NCBI GenBank assembly: GCA_947474395.1 | Contig: CANJID010000042.1 | Location: forward strand, 1-37,351 | Direction of reading: 5' to 3' | Length of the DNA stretch: 37,351 bases | Origin: Caulobacterales bacterium | Lineage (GTDB): Bacteria; Pseudomonadota; Alphaproteobacteria; Caulobacterales; Caulobacteraceae | Part shown: one piece after another, positions 1-7,939 of the stretch | Position numbering within the stretch: position 1 is the first letter of the stretch | Layout of the letters: each line of letters opens with the position of its first letter | Position numbers and translations under genes: made by a program | Notes under the pieces: model-generated | The model's input: the letters and a program-made list of their open reading frames with translations, nothing else | Database searches by the model: none | What the model was told of the DNA's origin: nothing

Positions 1-423
1 GCGCTGTCCGCCGGAAAGCTGGTCCGGCCGGCGCGCGTCGTAGCCGCCGAGCTGCACCAGGGCGAGCGCCTCTTCCACCCGCGCCGCCCGGTCGGCCTTG
101 GCGACGCCGTCCATGCGCAGGCCGTAGCCGACGTTCTCCGCCACGCTCATGTGGGGGAAGAGGGCGTAGGACTGGAACACCATGTTCACCGGCCGCCGGT
201 TCGGCGGCATCGGCCCGATGTCCTTGCCGTCGATCAGGATGCGGCCCCTGTCCGGGACCTCGAAGCCGGCCAGCATCCTCAACAGAGTGGTCTTGCCGCA
301 GCCGGAAGGGCCCAGCAGGGCGAAGAACTCTCCCTCGGCGATCTCCAGGGTCACATCGTCGACCGCCGTCACCGCGCCGAACCGTTTGGTCACCCCCTCG
401 AAGGAAATCAGCGGGGCGCTCAT
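1..423 (-). CDS. potA: Polyamine ABC transporter ATP-binding protein, N-terminal part
   Basis: Open at the left window edge, so only the first 141 residues are present. They begin MSAPLISFEGVTKRFG and carry a Walker A motif (GPSGCGKTT), a Q-loop (VFQSYALFPHMSV) and the ABC signature LSGGQR at the very edge. The Walker B, H-loop and C-terminal regulatory domain lie outside. The family hydrolyses ATP on the cytoplasmic side to drive spermidine/putrescine import. The ATG overlaps the stop of the upstream permease gene by 4 bp (420-423), so the two are translationally coupled. Membership of the polyamine subfamily rests on the three upstream genes; the ATPase alone could also be called PotG. Confidence 0.93.
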   Translation of the reverse strand, partial: MSAPLISFEGVTKRFGAVTAVDDVTLEIAEGEFFALLGPSGCGKTTLLRMLAGFEVPDRGRILIDGKDIGPMPPNRRPVNMVFQSYALFPHMSVAENVGYGLRMDGVAKADRAARVEEALALVQLGGYDARRPDQLSGGQR

Positions 424-1256
424 GTGCGGTCCATGACCTGGCGCGTGCCTTCCGCGCCCTGCAGCCGCACCGCCACCGTGGTCAGGGCGATGGTCAGGAC
501 CAGGAGCAGGGTCGAGGCGGCGTTGACCTCGGGCGTGAGCGAGAAGCGGACCATGGAATAGACCTTCACCGGGAAGGTGACCGTGTCGGGGCCGGCGGTG
601 AAGAAGGTGATGACGAAGTCGTCCAGGCTGAGGGTGAAGGCCAGGAGGGCCCCCGCCGCCAAGGCCGGGGCCATGTGCGGGATCAGCACGTCGCGGAAGG
701 CCCGCCAGTCGTCGGCGCCCAGGTCGCGCGCCGCCTCCTCCTGCGCCCGGTCGAAGGTCCCCAGCCGCGCCCGCACCACCACCGCCACGAAGGGGAAGCA
801 GAACGAGACGTGGGCGATGATGATGTTCCCAAGATCGAGCGGCCAGGGCAGTTCGGTGGGCCAGGGGAGCACGCGGGCGAAGAACACCAGCATGGCCACC
901 CCCATGCAGATCTCCGGTGCGACGATCGGCAGGCCCAGCGCCCCCTCCAGCCCCGCCTTGCCGGGGAAGCGGAAGCGCCAGAGGGCCACGGCCGCCAGGG
1001 TCCCCAGGACGAGGCTGATGGCGGTGGCGACGGCGGCTATGGTCAGGGAGTTGCCGAAGGCGCCCATCAGCCCCTCGTCGGACAGCGTCTTGCCGTACCA
1101 GTCCAGGGTGAAGCCCCGCCAGACGATGTTGCGGCGGCTGTCGTTGAAGCTGAAGGCGACCAGGGCTCCCAGCGGCAGGTAGAGGAAGAGGCCGACGCCG
1201 GCGAGCCACAGGCGCATCGGCCAGCGCGACAGGTAGTCGAGGGGCGCGCGGCTCAT
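420..1256 (-). CDS. potC: Polyamine ABC transporter permease PotC/PotI
   Basis: The 278-residue inner-membrane permease starts MSRAPLDYLSRWPMRLWLAG and has about six hydrophobic segments. The EAA loop, which contacts the ATPase, is visible as EEAARDLGADDWRAFRDVLIP. An early hydrophobic helix is followed by FSFNDSRRNIVWRGFTLDWY, a segment typical of PotC/PotI. The start overlaps the end of potB by 4 bp (1253-1256) and the stop overlaps the start of potA by 4 bp. A longer reading frame runs upstream through potB and potD, but it carries no recognisable protein there, so the ATG at 1256 is chosen. Confidence 0.93.
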   Translation of the reverse strand: MSRAPLDYLSRWPMRLWLAGVGLFLYLPLGALVAFSFNDSRRNIVWRGFTLDWYGKTLSDEGLMGAFGNSLTIAAVATAISLVLGTLAAVALWRFRFPGKAGLEGALGLPIVAPEICMGVAMLVFFARVLPWPTELPWPLDLGNIIIAHVSFCFPFVAVVVRARLGTFDRAQEEAARDLGADDWRAFRDVLIPHMAPALAAGALLAFTLSLDDFVITFFTAGPDTVTFPVKVYSMVRFSLTPEVNAASTLLLVLTIALTTVAVRLQGAEGTRQVMDRT

Positions 1257-2137
1257 GCTTTCCGCCTCCGCGACCACAGCCCCTGCGCGGCCAGCGCCAG
1301 GAAGGTCAGGTACATCAGCATGAAGGACAGGGCCGATCCGAACGGCCAGTCGTTGGCGCGCTTGAACTGCCGCTCGATGACGTTGGCGATCATCTGGCTG
1401 TCGGGGCCGCCCAGCAGGTCCGGGGTCAGGTACGAGCCCAGCGACGGGATGAAGGTGATGATCACGCCTGAGACCACGCCCGGCAGAGCGACGGGGACGG
1501 CGATCTCCCACAAGGTCCGCCAGCGCCCGGCGCCCAGGTCCATGCTGGCCTCGAGCAAGCTGCGGTCGAGCCGGTCCAGGGCCGCGTAGAGGGGCAGGAC
1601 CATGAAGGGCAGCTCGACGTAGATCAGCCCCACCACGACCGCGAAGTTGTTGTGGAGCAGAGGCAGGGGCTCGAAGGCGGGCAGGGGCAGGACGTGCGCC
1701 GCCCGCGTCCATAACCACCCCACGGCCTGGTTCACCAGGCCCTCGGTGCGCAGCACCGCCATCAGGGCGTAGGTGCGGATCAGGAGATTGGTCCAGAACG
1801 GCAGCATGACCAGGATCAGCAGCCAGGTCTTGGCCCGACCCTTGGCGAAGGCGATGGCCAGCGCCACCGGGAAGCCGGCGATCAGGCAGGCGAGGGTGGT
1901 CGCCCCGGCGATCCAGGCCGACTTCCACAGGACCCCCAGATAGAGCGGGTCCAGGGTGCGCAGGTAGTTCCTGAACCCGCCGGTGAAGACGACATCGGTC
2001 AGGCCCCGCGTCTCGCTCAGGCTGTAGATCCAGACGATCCCCATGGGGACGAGGAAGAAGCCGAACAGCCACAGCAGGGGCGGTCCCAGCGCGACGGCGA
2101 ACGGCCCCTTGGCCCGGCTCCAGGGCTGTTCGGACAT
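1253..2137 (-). CDS. potB: Polyamine ABC transporter permease PotB/PotH
   Basis: A 294-residue membrane protein with about six transmembrane helices and the EAA loop LLEASMDLGAGRWRTLWEIA. The N-terminal segment PPLLWLFGFFLVPMGIVWIY is typical of the PotB/PotH permease that pairs with PotC/PotI. The phrase PSLGSYLTPDLLGGP matches the conserved periplasmic region of this subfamily. It sits 3 bp after the binding-protein gene and overlaps potC by 4 bp, so all four genes look like one transcript read toward the left window edge. Confidence 0.94.
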   Translation of the reverse strand: MSEQPWSRAKGPFAVALGPPLLWLFGFFLVPMGIVWIYSLSETRGLTDVVFTGGFRNYLRTLDPLYLGVLWKSAWIAGATTLACLIAGFPVALAIAFAKGRAKTWLLILVMLPFWTNLLIRTYALMAVLRTEGLVNQAVGWLWTRAAHVLPLPAFEPLPLLHNNFAVVVGLIYVELPFMVLPLYAALDRLDRSLLEASMDLGAGRWRTLWEIAVPVALPGVVSGVIITFIPSLGSYLTPDLLGGPDSQMIANVIERQFKRANDWPFGSALSFMLMYLTFLALAAQGLWSRRRKA

Positions 2138-2140
2138 GGA

Positions 2141-3235
2141 TCAGGCCGCGCGGATGCGGGTCATGGCCTCCTCGAAGAGGCGCGCCTTCTCCGGGCCTTC
2201 GTAGAGGCCGTAATCGCAGCGGGCCATCACGGACTGCGGCGGGAAGATCACCGGATTGTCCTGGTAGGTCATGGGCATGAGGGCCTGGGCCGCCGTGTTG
2301 GGGGTCGGATAGAGGATGGTCTTGGAGATCTCCGCGCCGACCTTGGCGTCGAGCAGATAGTTGATGAAGGCGTGGGCGTTGTTCGGTCGCGGCGCGCCGG
2401 CGGGGATGCACAGGCAGTCCGAGTTCATGATGCTGCCTTCCTTGGGGACGACGAAGTCCAGGTCCGGGTCGTCGCGCATCACCTGGGCGATGTCGCCGTT
2501 GTACTCCAGCACCAGGTCCACGTCCTTGGAGGCCAGCAAATCCTGGCCGTTGTCCTCGTGGAAGGCCTTCACGTACTTCTTCTGCTTGATCAGCATGGCC
2601 TCGACCTGGGCCGCGATCTCGGGGGTCACGCCGTTGATCGGATGGCCGAGGTAGCGGGCGCCCAGGCGGATCAGGTCGGCCGCCTCCGACACCAGGGCGA
2701 TGCGGCCCTTGTAGCGGTCCGAGTCGAACAGCCACTTCCAGCTGTCGGGCACGCCGTCGACCTTGGACTTGCGATAGCCGATCCCCAGGACCAGCCAAGT
2801 GTAGGGCATGGACCACTTGCGGCCCGGATCGAAGTTCGGGTTCAGGAAGGCCGGGGCGATGTTCTTCAGGTTGGGGACCTTGGCGTGGTCGATGGGCATG
2901 AGCATGCCCGCGGGCGCCATGCGGGCGACGAACTCGTCCGAGGGCACGATCACGTCGTAGCCGGGGTTGCCGCCGCGCAGCTTGGCGAAGAGCTCGTCGT
3001 TGGTGGCGAACAGGCTCATGTCCACCTTCACGCCGGACGCCTTCTGGAAATCGCCCAGGGTGGTTTCGCCGATGTAGGTGTCCCAGTTGTAGAAGTTGAG
3101 CTTGGCCTCCTCGGCCCCGCCCGCCTTGCCCGCGGTCTTGGGCCCGCAGCCCTCCAGGGCGCCGCCCAGGCTGATGCCCACCGCCGCCGCGCCCAGTCCC
3201 TGCAGCAAAGACCGCCGCGAATTCCTGTTGGTCAT
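2141..3235 (-). CDS. potD: Polyamine-binding periplasmic protein
   Basis: A 364-residue extracellular solute-binding protein of the PotD/PotF family. The mature part opens with NFYNWDTYIGETTLGDFQK, the usual first strand of this family, and shows YDVIVPSDEFVARM and the C-terminal YPTPN segment. The N-terminus has a twin-arginine-like signal (NSRRSLLQGLGAAAVG) ending near LEGC, which resembles a lipobox but has Glu at -2. The ATG at 3235 is preceded by a run of six Gs 7 bases upstream; an in-frame GTG at 3250 would add five residues. It is the first gene of the pot operon. PotD and PotF cannot be told apart here. Confidence 0.92.
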   Translation of the reverse strand: MTNRNSRRSLLQGLGAAAVGISLGGALEGCGPKTAGKAGGAEEAKLNFYNWDTYIGETTLGDFQKASGVKVDMSLFATNDELFAKLRGGNPGYDVIVPSDEFVARMAPAGMLMPIDHAKVPNLKNIAPAFLNPNFDPGRKWSMPYTWLVLGIGYRKSKVDGVPDSWKWLFDSDRYKGRIALVSEAADLIRLGARYLGHPINGVTPEIAAQVEAMLIKQKKYVKAFHEDNGQDLLASKDVDLVLEYNGDIAQVMRDDPDLDFVVPKEGSIMNSDCLCIPAGAPRPNNAHAFINYLLDAKVGAEISKTILYPTPNTAAQALMPMTYQDNPVIFPPQSVMARCDYGLYEGPEKARLFEEAMTRIRAA

Positions 3236-3303
3236 CAACGAGCCCCCCACACCATCGCGTGGACATTCCGCGTGCGGGGCGGCCGTGTCAAAGGCGGTGA
3301 ACC

Positions 3304-4605
3304 TCAGCCTTCGCCGAACACCCGGCGGAAGATCGTGTCCACGTGCTTGTGGTGGTAGCCGAGGTCGAACAGCTCGGCGAGCTCGGCGTCCGACAGGGTC
3401 ACGCGGCTGTCGGCCTTCAAGAGGTCCAGGAACTTGCCCTGGTTGCGCCAGACCTTCATGGCGTTCTCCTGCACCGCCGCATAGGCGTCCTCGCGGCTGA
3501 CGCCCTTCTGGGTCAGGGCCAGCATCACCCGCTGGGAGTGCACCAGGCCGCCGAGGCGGTCGAGGTTGGCCAGCATGTTCTCCGGATAGATCACCAGCCG
3601 CTCCACCACGCTGGCCAGGCGGCGCAGGGCGAAGTCGAGGTGGATGGTGGCGTCCGGGGCGATGCCGCGCTCGACCGAGGAGTGGCTGATGTCGCGCTCG
3701 TGCCAGAGGACGACATTCTCCAGGGCGGGAACGACCGCCGAGCGGACCAGGCGCGCGAGCCCGGTCAGGTTCTCGGTCAGGATCGGGTTCCTCTTGTGCG
3801 GCATGGCCGAGGAGCCCTTCTGGCCGGGATCGAACGGCTCCTCGGCTTCCAAGACCTCGGTGCGCTGCAGGTGGCGGATCTCGGTCGCCAGGCGCTCGAC
3901 CGAGGCGGCCACGACGGCGAGCGCCGCGAAATAGGCGGCGTGGCGGTCGCGGGGGATCACCTGGGTCGAGACCGGCTCGACGGCCAGTCCCATCTTCTCG
4001 GCGACATATTCCTCAACGCGCGGGTCGACGTTGGCGAAGGTGCCGACCGCGCCGGAGATGGCGCAGGTGGCGATCTCGAACTTGGCCATGGCCAGCCGGT
4101 CCTTGGCGCGGGCGAACTCGGCGTAGTGGCCGGCCAGCTTCAGGCCGAAGGTGGTGGGCTCGGCGTGGATGCCGTGGCTGCGCCCGACGGTCGGGGTGAA
4201 CTTGTGCTCCATGGCCCGGCGCTTCAGCGCCGCCAGCACCAGGTCCACGTCCTCGAGCAACAGGTCGGTGGCGCGCACGAGCTGCACGGCCAGACAGGTG
4301 TCCAGCACGTCCGATGAGGTCATGCCCTGGTGCAGGAAGCGGGCGTCCTCGCCGACGATCTCGGCCACGTGGGTCAGGAAGGCGATGACGTCGTGTTTCG
4401 TCACGCGCTCGATCTCGTCGATCCGCTCGGCGCTGAACACCGCGTCGCGGCCCTTGGCCCAGATCGCCTCGGCGGCGGACTTGGGGATGGTCCCCAGCTC
4501 GGCCATGGCGTCGGCGGCGTGCGCCTCGATCTCGAACCAGATGCGATAGCGGGTCTCGGGCGACCAGATCTCGGCGGCCTGCGGCCGGGCGTAGCGTGGG
4601 ATCAT
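3304..4605 (-). CDS. purB: Adenylosuccinate lyase
   Basis: A 433-residue cytoplasmic enzyme of purine synthesis that removes fumarate from SAICAR and adenylosuccinate. The fumarase/aspartase superfamily signature GSSAMPHKRNP is at about residues 264-274. The substrate-contact segments GMTSSDVLDT (about 94-103) and GRSHGIHAEPTTFG (about 141-154) are also present. Length and the opening MIPRYARPQAAEIWSPE fit the short bacterial PurB type. It lies 68 bp upstream of potD on the same strand with no clear terminator between them, but functional linkage is not expected. Confidence 0.97.
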   Translation of the reverse strand: MIPRYARPQAAEIWSPETRYRIWFEIEAHAADAMAELGTIPKSAAEAIWAKGRDAVFSAERIDEIERVTKHDVIAFLTHVAEIVGEDARFLHQGMTSSDVLDTCLAVQLVRATDLLLEDVDLVLAALKRRAMEHKFTPTVGRSHGIHAEPTTFGLKLAGHYAEFARAKDRLAMAKFEIATCAISGAVGTFANVDPRVEEYVAEKMGLAVEPVSTQVIPRDRHAAYFAALAVVAASVERLATEIRHLQRTEVLEAEEPFDPGQKGSSAMPHKRNPILTENLTGLARLVRSAVVPALENVVLWHERDISHSSVERGIAPDATIHLDFALRRLASVVERLVIYPENMLANLDRLGGLVHSQRVMLALTQKGVSREDAYAAVQENAMKVWRNQGKFLDLLKADSRVTLSDAELAELFDLGYHHKHVDTIFRRVFGEG

Positions 4606-4798
4606 TCTGGGCTTCTGGTTCGGACTTGGGGGCGGAGCCGGCGTGGCGCCGTGCGTGCAGGGGATTGGGCGGGCCGACTTCGCCTGTCAAGCGCGCTGCG
4701 CGGGCAAAGCCAGTCGGAAATCGGCTCAAGTCATTCGCTTGCAAGGCGTTTTCGCCTTTCGGGCGAGCGGTCCGGGATTTAGTTCAGAGGCTTCTCGC

Positions 4799-5770
4799 AT
4801 GTCGCGAAATGGATCACTCAAACTGGTTGGCGTGGCGGTCTGTCTGGCCGCCCTGTCCCTGTCTGACATCGCCGCCGCCGGGACCCTCGGCCCGCCGCCG
4901 AGCGCCCAGCCCGGTCAGTGCTGGGGCGAGGTGAGCTATCCCGGCTCCTCCGAGACCATCCGCGAGAAGGTCCTGGTGAGCGAGGGACGCGTCCAGACCC
5001 GCATCATCCCGGGGCTCGTCAGGCGCACGACCAAGCGCACCTTGGTCGCGCCGCAGCGCACCGTCACCGTGCCCGGACCGGCTACCTACCGGAACGACGT
5101 CTCCTACGTGATGAAGCCGGCCGTCGCCCGCGTGACGACCACGCCCGCGACCTGGCGCGTCGAGAAGGAAAAGGTTCTGGTCGAGGCCGGCCACGCCGAG
5201 TGGAAACGCATGGACGCCGCCTCCATCGCCCGCGGCGAAGCCAAGCCGGGCCAGACCATCGTCAGCCCCACGGGCGAGGTGATGTGCCGGATCTGGATCC
5301 CCGACCGCTACGAGACCCGTGAACATCGGGTGATGGTCTCTCCCGCCAGGACGACCCGCGTCATGAGCGGGCCGCGCAAGGTCCGCGTGGTCAAGCGCGT
5401 CCTGATCAAGGCGGGCGCGCCCGTGGTCAGGGTGGTCCCGGCGGTCTATCGCACCCAGACCTCCACCACGGTCCTGCGCGCCGCCCGCAAGGAGCGGATC
5501 GAGACTGCAGCCGTCTACAAGACCGTGGAGCGCCGGGTGGGTTCGGCCGGCCGCGCCGGCTGGGCGCAGGTGTTCTGCGGCGGCCCGCTGGTCCCCGCCT
5601 TCATCCAGCAGATGCAGCTCGCCCTGAACGCCCGCGGCTACGACGCGGGCCCGCCGGACGGCTACGCCCGCCCGCAGACCTATGCGGCGCTGGGCCGCTT
5701 CCAGGCCTCCAAGGGCATGGGCCAGGGACAGGTGACCATCGAGGCCGCCCGGGCGCTGGGCATCTGGTAG
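4799..5770 (+). CDS. Secreted peptidoglycan-binding-domain protein with duplicated module
   Basis: A 323-residue protein. The chosen ATG is followed by a signal peptide (MSRNGSLKLVGVAVCLAALS, ending ...DIAAAG) and preceded by a CAGAGG ribosome site; a longer frame back to 4643 has no such features. The body holds two similar modules of about 95 residues. Each starts with Cys in CWGEV or CRIWIPDRYET, runs through alternating beta-like Val/Arg/Thr strands, and ends near EWKRM or GWAQVFC. The C-terminus (about residues 263-323) is a PG_binding_1-type helical domain: QMQLALNARGYDAGPPDG, then LGRFQASKGM. Likely periplasmic and wall-associated; enzymatic function unknown. Its stop lies one base from the convergent MFS gene. 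Confidence 0.8.
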   Translation: MSRNGSLKLVGVAVCLAALSLSDIAAAGTLGPPPSAQPGQCWGEVSYPGSSETIREKVLVSEGRVQTRIIPGLVRRTTKRTLVAPQRTVTVPGPATYRNDVSYVMKPAVARVTTTPATWRVEKEKVLVEAGHAEWKRMDAASIARGEAKPGQTIVSPTGEVMCRIWIPDRYETREHRVMVSPARTTRVMSGPRKVRVVKRVLIKAGAPVVRVVPAVYRTQTSTTVLRAARKERIETAAVYKTVERRVGSAGRAGWAQVFCGGPLVPAFIQQMQLALNARGYDAGPPDGYARPQTYAALGRFQASKGMGQGQVTIEAARALGIW

Positions 5771-5771
5771 C

Positions 5772-7142
5772 TCAACGATCCAGGTCGCGGCGGACGGTGC
5801 GCGCGGCCAGCAGGTACAGCGCCGCCGCCAACAGATAGAAGGCCGCCGCTCCGATCAGGGCGTGCTGCAGGCCCATGGCCGAGGCCGCACGGCAGGCCTC
5901 GACGGTGGCGGGTGTCTTGCCCGCGCCGCCGGGGCACAGGACCGCGAAGTCCCCCATCCTGAACAGGCCCTTGGCCAGCCGGTCGCTGATCACCCCGACC
6001 AGCAGGGGCCCGCAGCCCAGCCCGATCATCCCCCAGACGAAAGAGCCGATGGCGATGGCGGTCGCGCGCATCCTCGGTTCGACCATGTTGTTCACCAGGG
6101 CGAAGGTCGGCGCCAGATAGGCCTGCTGCACGCAGGCCGCGATCATCAGGCCGATGGTGGCGGCCACAGGGTTTCCCTGCAGGAAGCTGATCACCGTCAG
6201 CGGCGCGGCCACGATCAGGCCGGCGGCCGGCGCCCAGCCGTAGGCCCGCTTGTCCTTCAAGGCGATCCAGTCAGTCAGATAGCCCCCGAGCAGCAGGGCG
6301 ATGCCCGCGGGAACCCCCGTCACCAGGCCCGCCACCAGGCCCGCATGCGAATAGTCGAGGCCGAAGGCGCGCACGAAATAGGGCGGGATGAATCCGTTCA
6401 CGCCGTAGCCGCCTATCGAGGCGATCCCGGCGGCCACCATCACGATCAGCACGGAGGGCTTGGCCCACAGGGTCCTCAGTACGGCGATCAGGGGCGGGGC
6501 GGTGGCGGAGGTGGGCCGCCCCGGCTCGGAATGGCCCCGGGGCGGCTCCTTCAGGGTCAGGAAGGCCAGGATCGCCAGGATCAGGCCGGGGGCGCCCACG
6601 ATCAGGAAGGCGATCCGCCAGTTCAGGTGCTGGGCGATCCAGCCGCCGGCGAAGGCCCCGACCATGCTGCCGAGCGGGATGCCGAGGGAATAGATCGCCA
6701 GGGCCGACGAGCGCTTCTCGGGCGGGAAGTGGTCGGAGATCAGGGACTGGCCGCAGGGGGTGAAGCCGGCTTCGCCGACCCCGACGCCGGTCCGCGCCAG
6801 CAGGAGCTGCCAGTAGGTCTGGGCGAAGCCGCAGATCGCGGTCATGGCCGACCACAGGCCGGTGCAGACCGCCAGGATCACCACTCGGTTCTTGCGCTCG
6901 GCCAGCCGCGCCAGGGGGATGCCCAGGCCGGTGTAGAAGAGGGCGAAGGTCAGGCCCGTCAGCACCCCCAGCTGGGCGTCGGACAGGGCGAGGTCGCGCT
7001 TGATCGCCTGGCCCAGGGTCGAGACGATGGTCCGGTCGATGAAGTTGGAGGTGTAGATCAGCACCAAGAGGGTGAGCAGCCAGCGGGTATAGCGGCGCGT
7101 GACAGCGAACGGGGCAGGAGCCTCGGTGGTCGGCGCGCTCAT
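5772..7142 (-). CDS. MFS transporter, spinster-like
   Basis: A 456-residue inner-membrane carrier with about 12 hydrophobic segments. The N-terminal half shows NFIDRTIVSTLGQAIKRDL and LSDAQLGVLTGLTFALFYT, then the RLAERKNR loop between helices 2 and 3 and GVGVGEAGFTP, all usual in the spinster-like branch of the major facilitator superfamily. The start MSAPTTEAP at 7142 has a GGGGGA ribosome site; an upstream ATG at 7172 is less well placed. The substrate is unknown. In Caulobacterales and sphingomonads such genes often sit near TonB receptors and catabolic genes, but here it stands alone. Confidence 0.85.
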   Translation of the reverse strand: MSAPTTEAPAPFAVTRRYTRWLLTLLVLIYTSNFIDRTIVSTLGQAIKRDLALSDAQLGVLTGLTFALFYTGLGIPLARLAERKNRVVILAVCTGLWSAMTAICGFAQTYWQLLLARTGVGVGEAGFTPCGQSLISDHFPPEKRSSALAIYSLGIPLGSMVGAFAGGWIAQHLNWRIAFLIVGAPGLILAILAFLTLKEPPRGHSEPGRPTSATAPPLIAVLRTLWAKPSVLIVMVAAGIASIGGYGVNGFIPPYFVRAFGLDYSHAGLVAGLVTGVPAGIALLLGGYLTDWIALKDKRAYGWAPAAGLIVAAPLTVISFLQGNPVAATIGLMIAACVQQAYLAPTFALVNNMVEPRMRATAIAIGSFVWGMIGLGCGPLLVGVISDRLAKGLFRMGDFAVLCPGGAGKTPATVEACRAASAMGLQHALIGAAAFYLLAAALYLLAARTVRRDLDR

Positions 7143-7247
7143 CAATCCCCCAAGAATCCCACTCGCCGCCATTTCGGCTTTGCGGCGTTATGACGGTAAG
7201 GCTTAAGCCCAAGCCGGGCCGGAAGCGAGCCGCAAGGAGGCGGTGGA

Positions 7248-7892
7248 ATGGAACTGGTGATCGGCGACAAGACCTATTCGAGCTGGTCGATGCGGCCCTG
7301 GCTGGTGCTCAAGCGCGCGGGCAAGCCCTTCGTCGAGACTCGGGTCAAGCTGCGCCAGGCGACCACACAGGCCGAGATCGCCCCGCACTCCCCATCGGGC
7401 TGGGTTCCGGTGCTGAAGGACGGCGAGGCCGTGGTCTGGGACTCGCTGGCCATCTGCGAATACCTGGCCGAGCGTTTCCCCGAGGCGGCGCTGTGGCCGG
7501 CCGACGCGGTCGCCCGCGCGGTCGCCCGCTCGGCCTGCGCCGAGATGCATTCGGGCTTTCAGTCCCTGCGCGGCGAATGTCCCATGGACCTGCGCCTGAC
7601 CACGGTGGCCGAGCTGTCGGAAGCCACCCAGGCCAACATCAGGCGCATCACCAGGATGTGGAGCGACCTGCGGAGCCGTTACGGCGCCGGCGGTCCGTTC
7701 CTGTTCGGCGCCTGGTCGATCGCCGACGCCTTCTACACCCCCGTCGCCACCCGTTTCCGCAGCTACGGCGTGCACCTGAGCGACTACGGCGATCACGGCG
7801 CGGCCGGCGCCTATTGCGACACCCTGCTCGCGACCCCCGAATTCATGGAGTGGGAGCAGGGGGCGCTGGAGGAATCCGAAGTCGGGGGATAG
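7248..7892 (+). CDS. Glutathione S-transferase family protein
   Basis: A 214-residue cytoplasmic protein with a thioredoxin-fold N-terminal domain: the YSSWSMRPWLVLKRAG segment contains the likely catalytic Ser, the cis-Pro region is SGWVPVLKDG, and the glutathione-contact segment is WDSLAICEYLAERFP. An all-helical C-terminal domain follows. The start is fixed by a strong AAGGAGG ribosome site 8 bases upstream. The last codons (ALEESEVGG, stop) lie inside a 29-bp sequence that recurs at 9409-9437. It may form a unit with the following secreted hydrolase, 47 bp downstream. Substrate unknown. Confidence 0.9.
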   Translation: MELVIGDKTYSSWSMRPWLVLKRAGKPFVETRVKLRQATTQAEIAPHSPSGWVPVLKDGEAVVWDSLAICEYLAERFPEAALWPADAVARAVARSACAEMHSGFQSLRGECPMDLRLTTVAELSEATQANIRRITRMWSDLRSRYGAGGPFLFGAWSIADAFYTPVATRFRSYGVHLSDYGDHGAAGAYCDTLLATPEFMEWEQGALEESEVGG

Positions 7893-7893
7893 C
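7865..7893 (+). repeat. 29-bp direct repeat, copy A
   Basis: This copy covers the last codons and stop of the GST gene. It matches 9409-9437 at 27 of 29 positions; the differences are one G/T and one T/C. Both copies contain a GAATC site (the GANTC methylation target of CcrM in Caulobacterales). Each copy lies shortly upstream of a gene for an exported protein. Confidence 0.75.
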
Positions 7894-7939
7894 CTATCGC
7901 CGATAGGGAGGCGCGACGCCTCCGCGGTGGGGTTACGCC

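Noticed and set aside
420-3266. A 948-codon minus-strand frame that seems to fuse PotC with an upstream region
   Set aside because: Only the last 278 codons are PotC. The rest is an out-of-frame reading of potB and potD, both of which are intact in another frame.
5772-7142. MFS transporter and YgiD-type dioxygenase as extra parts of the aromatic pathway
   Set aside because: They are 10-30 kb from the lig genes among unrelated genes, and neither shows a residue-level sign of lig-pathway function.
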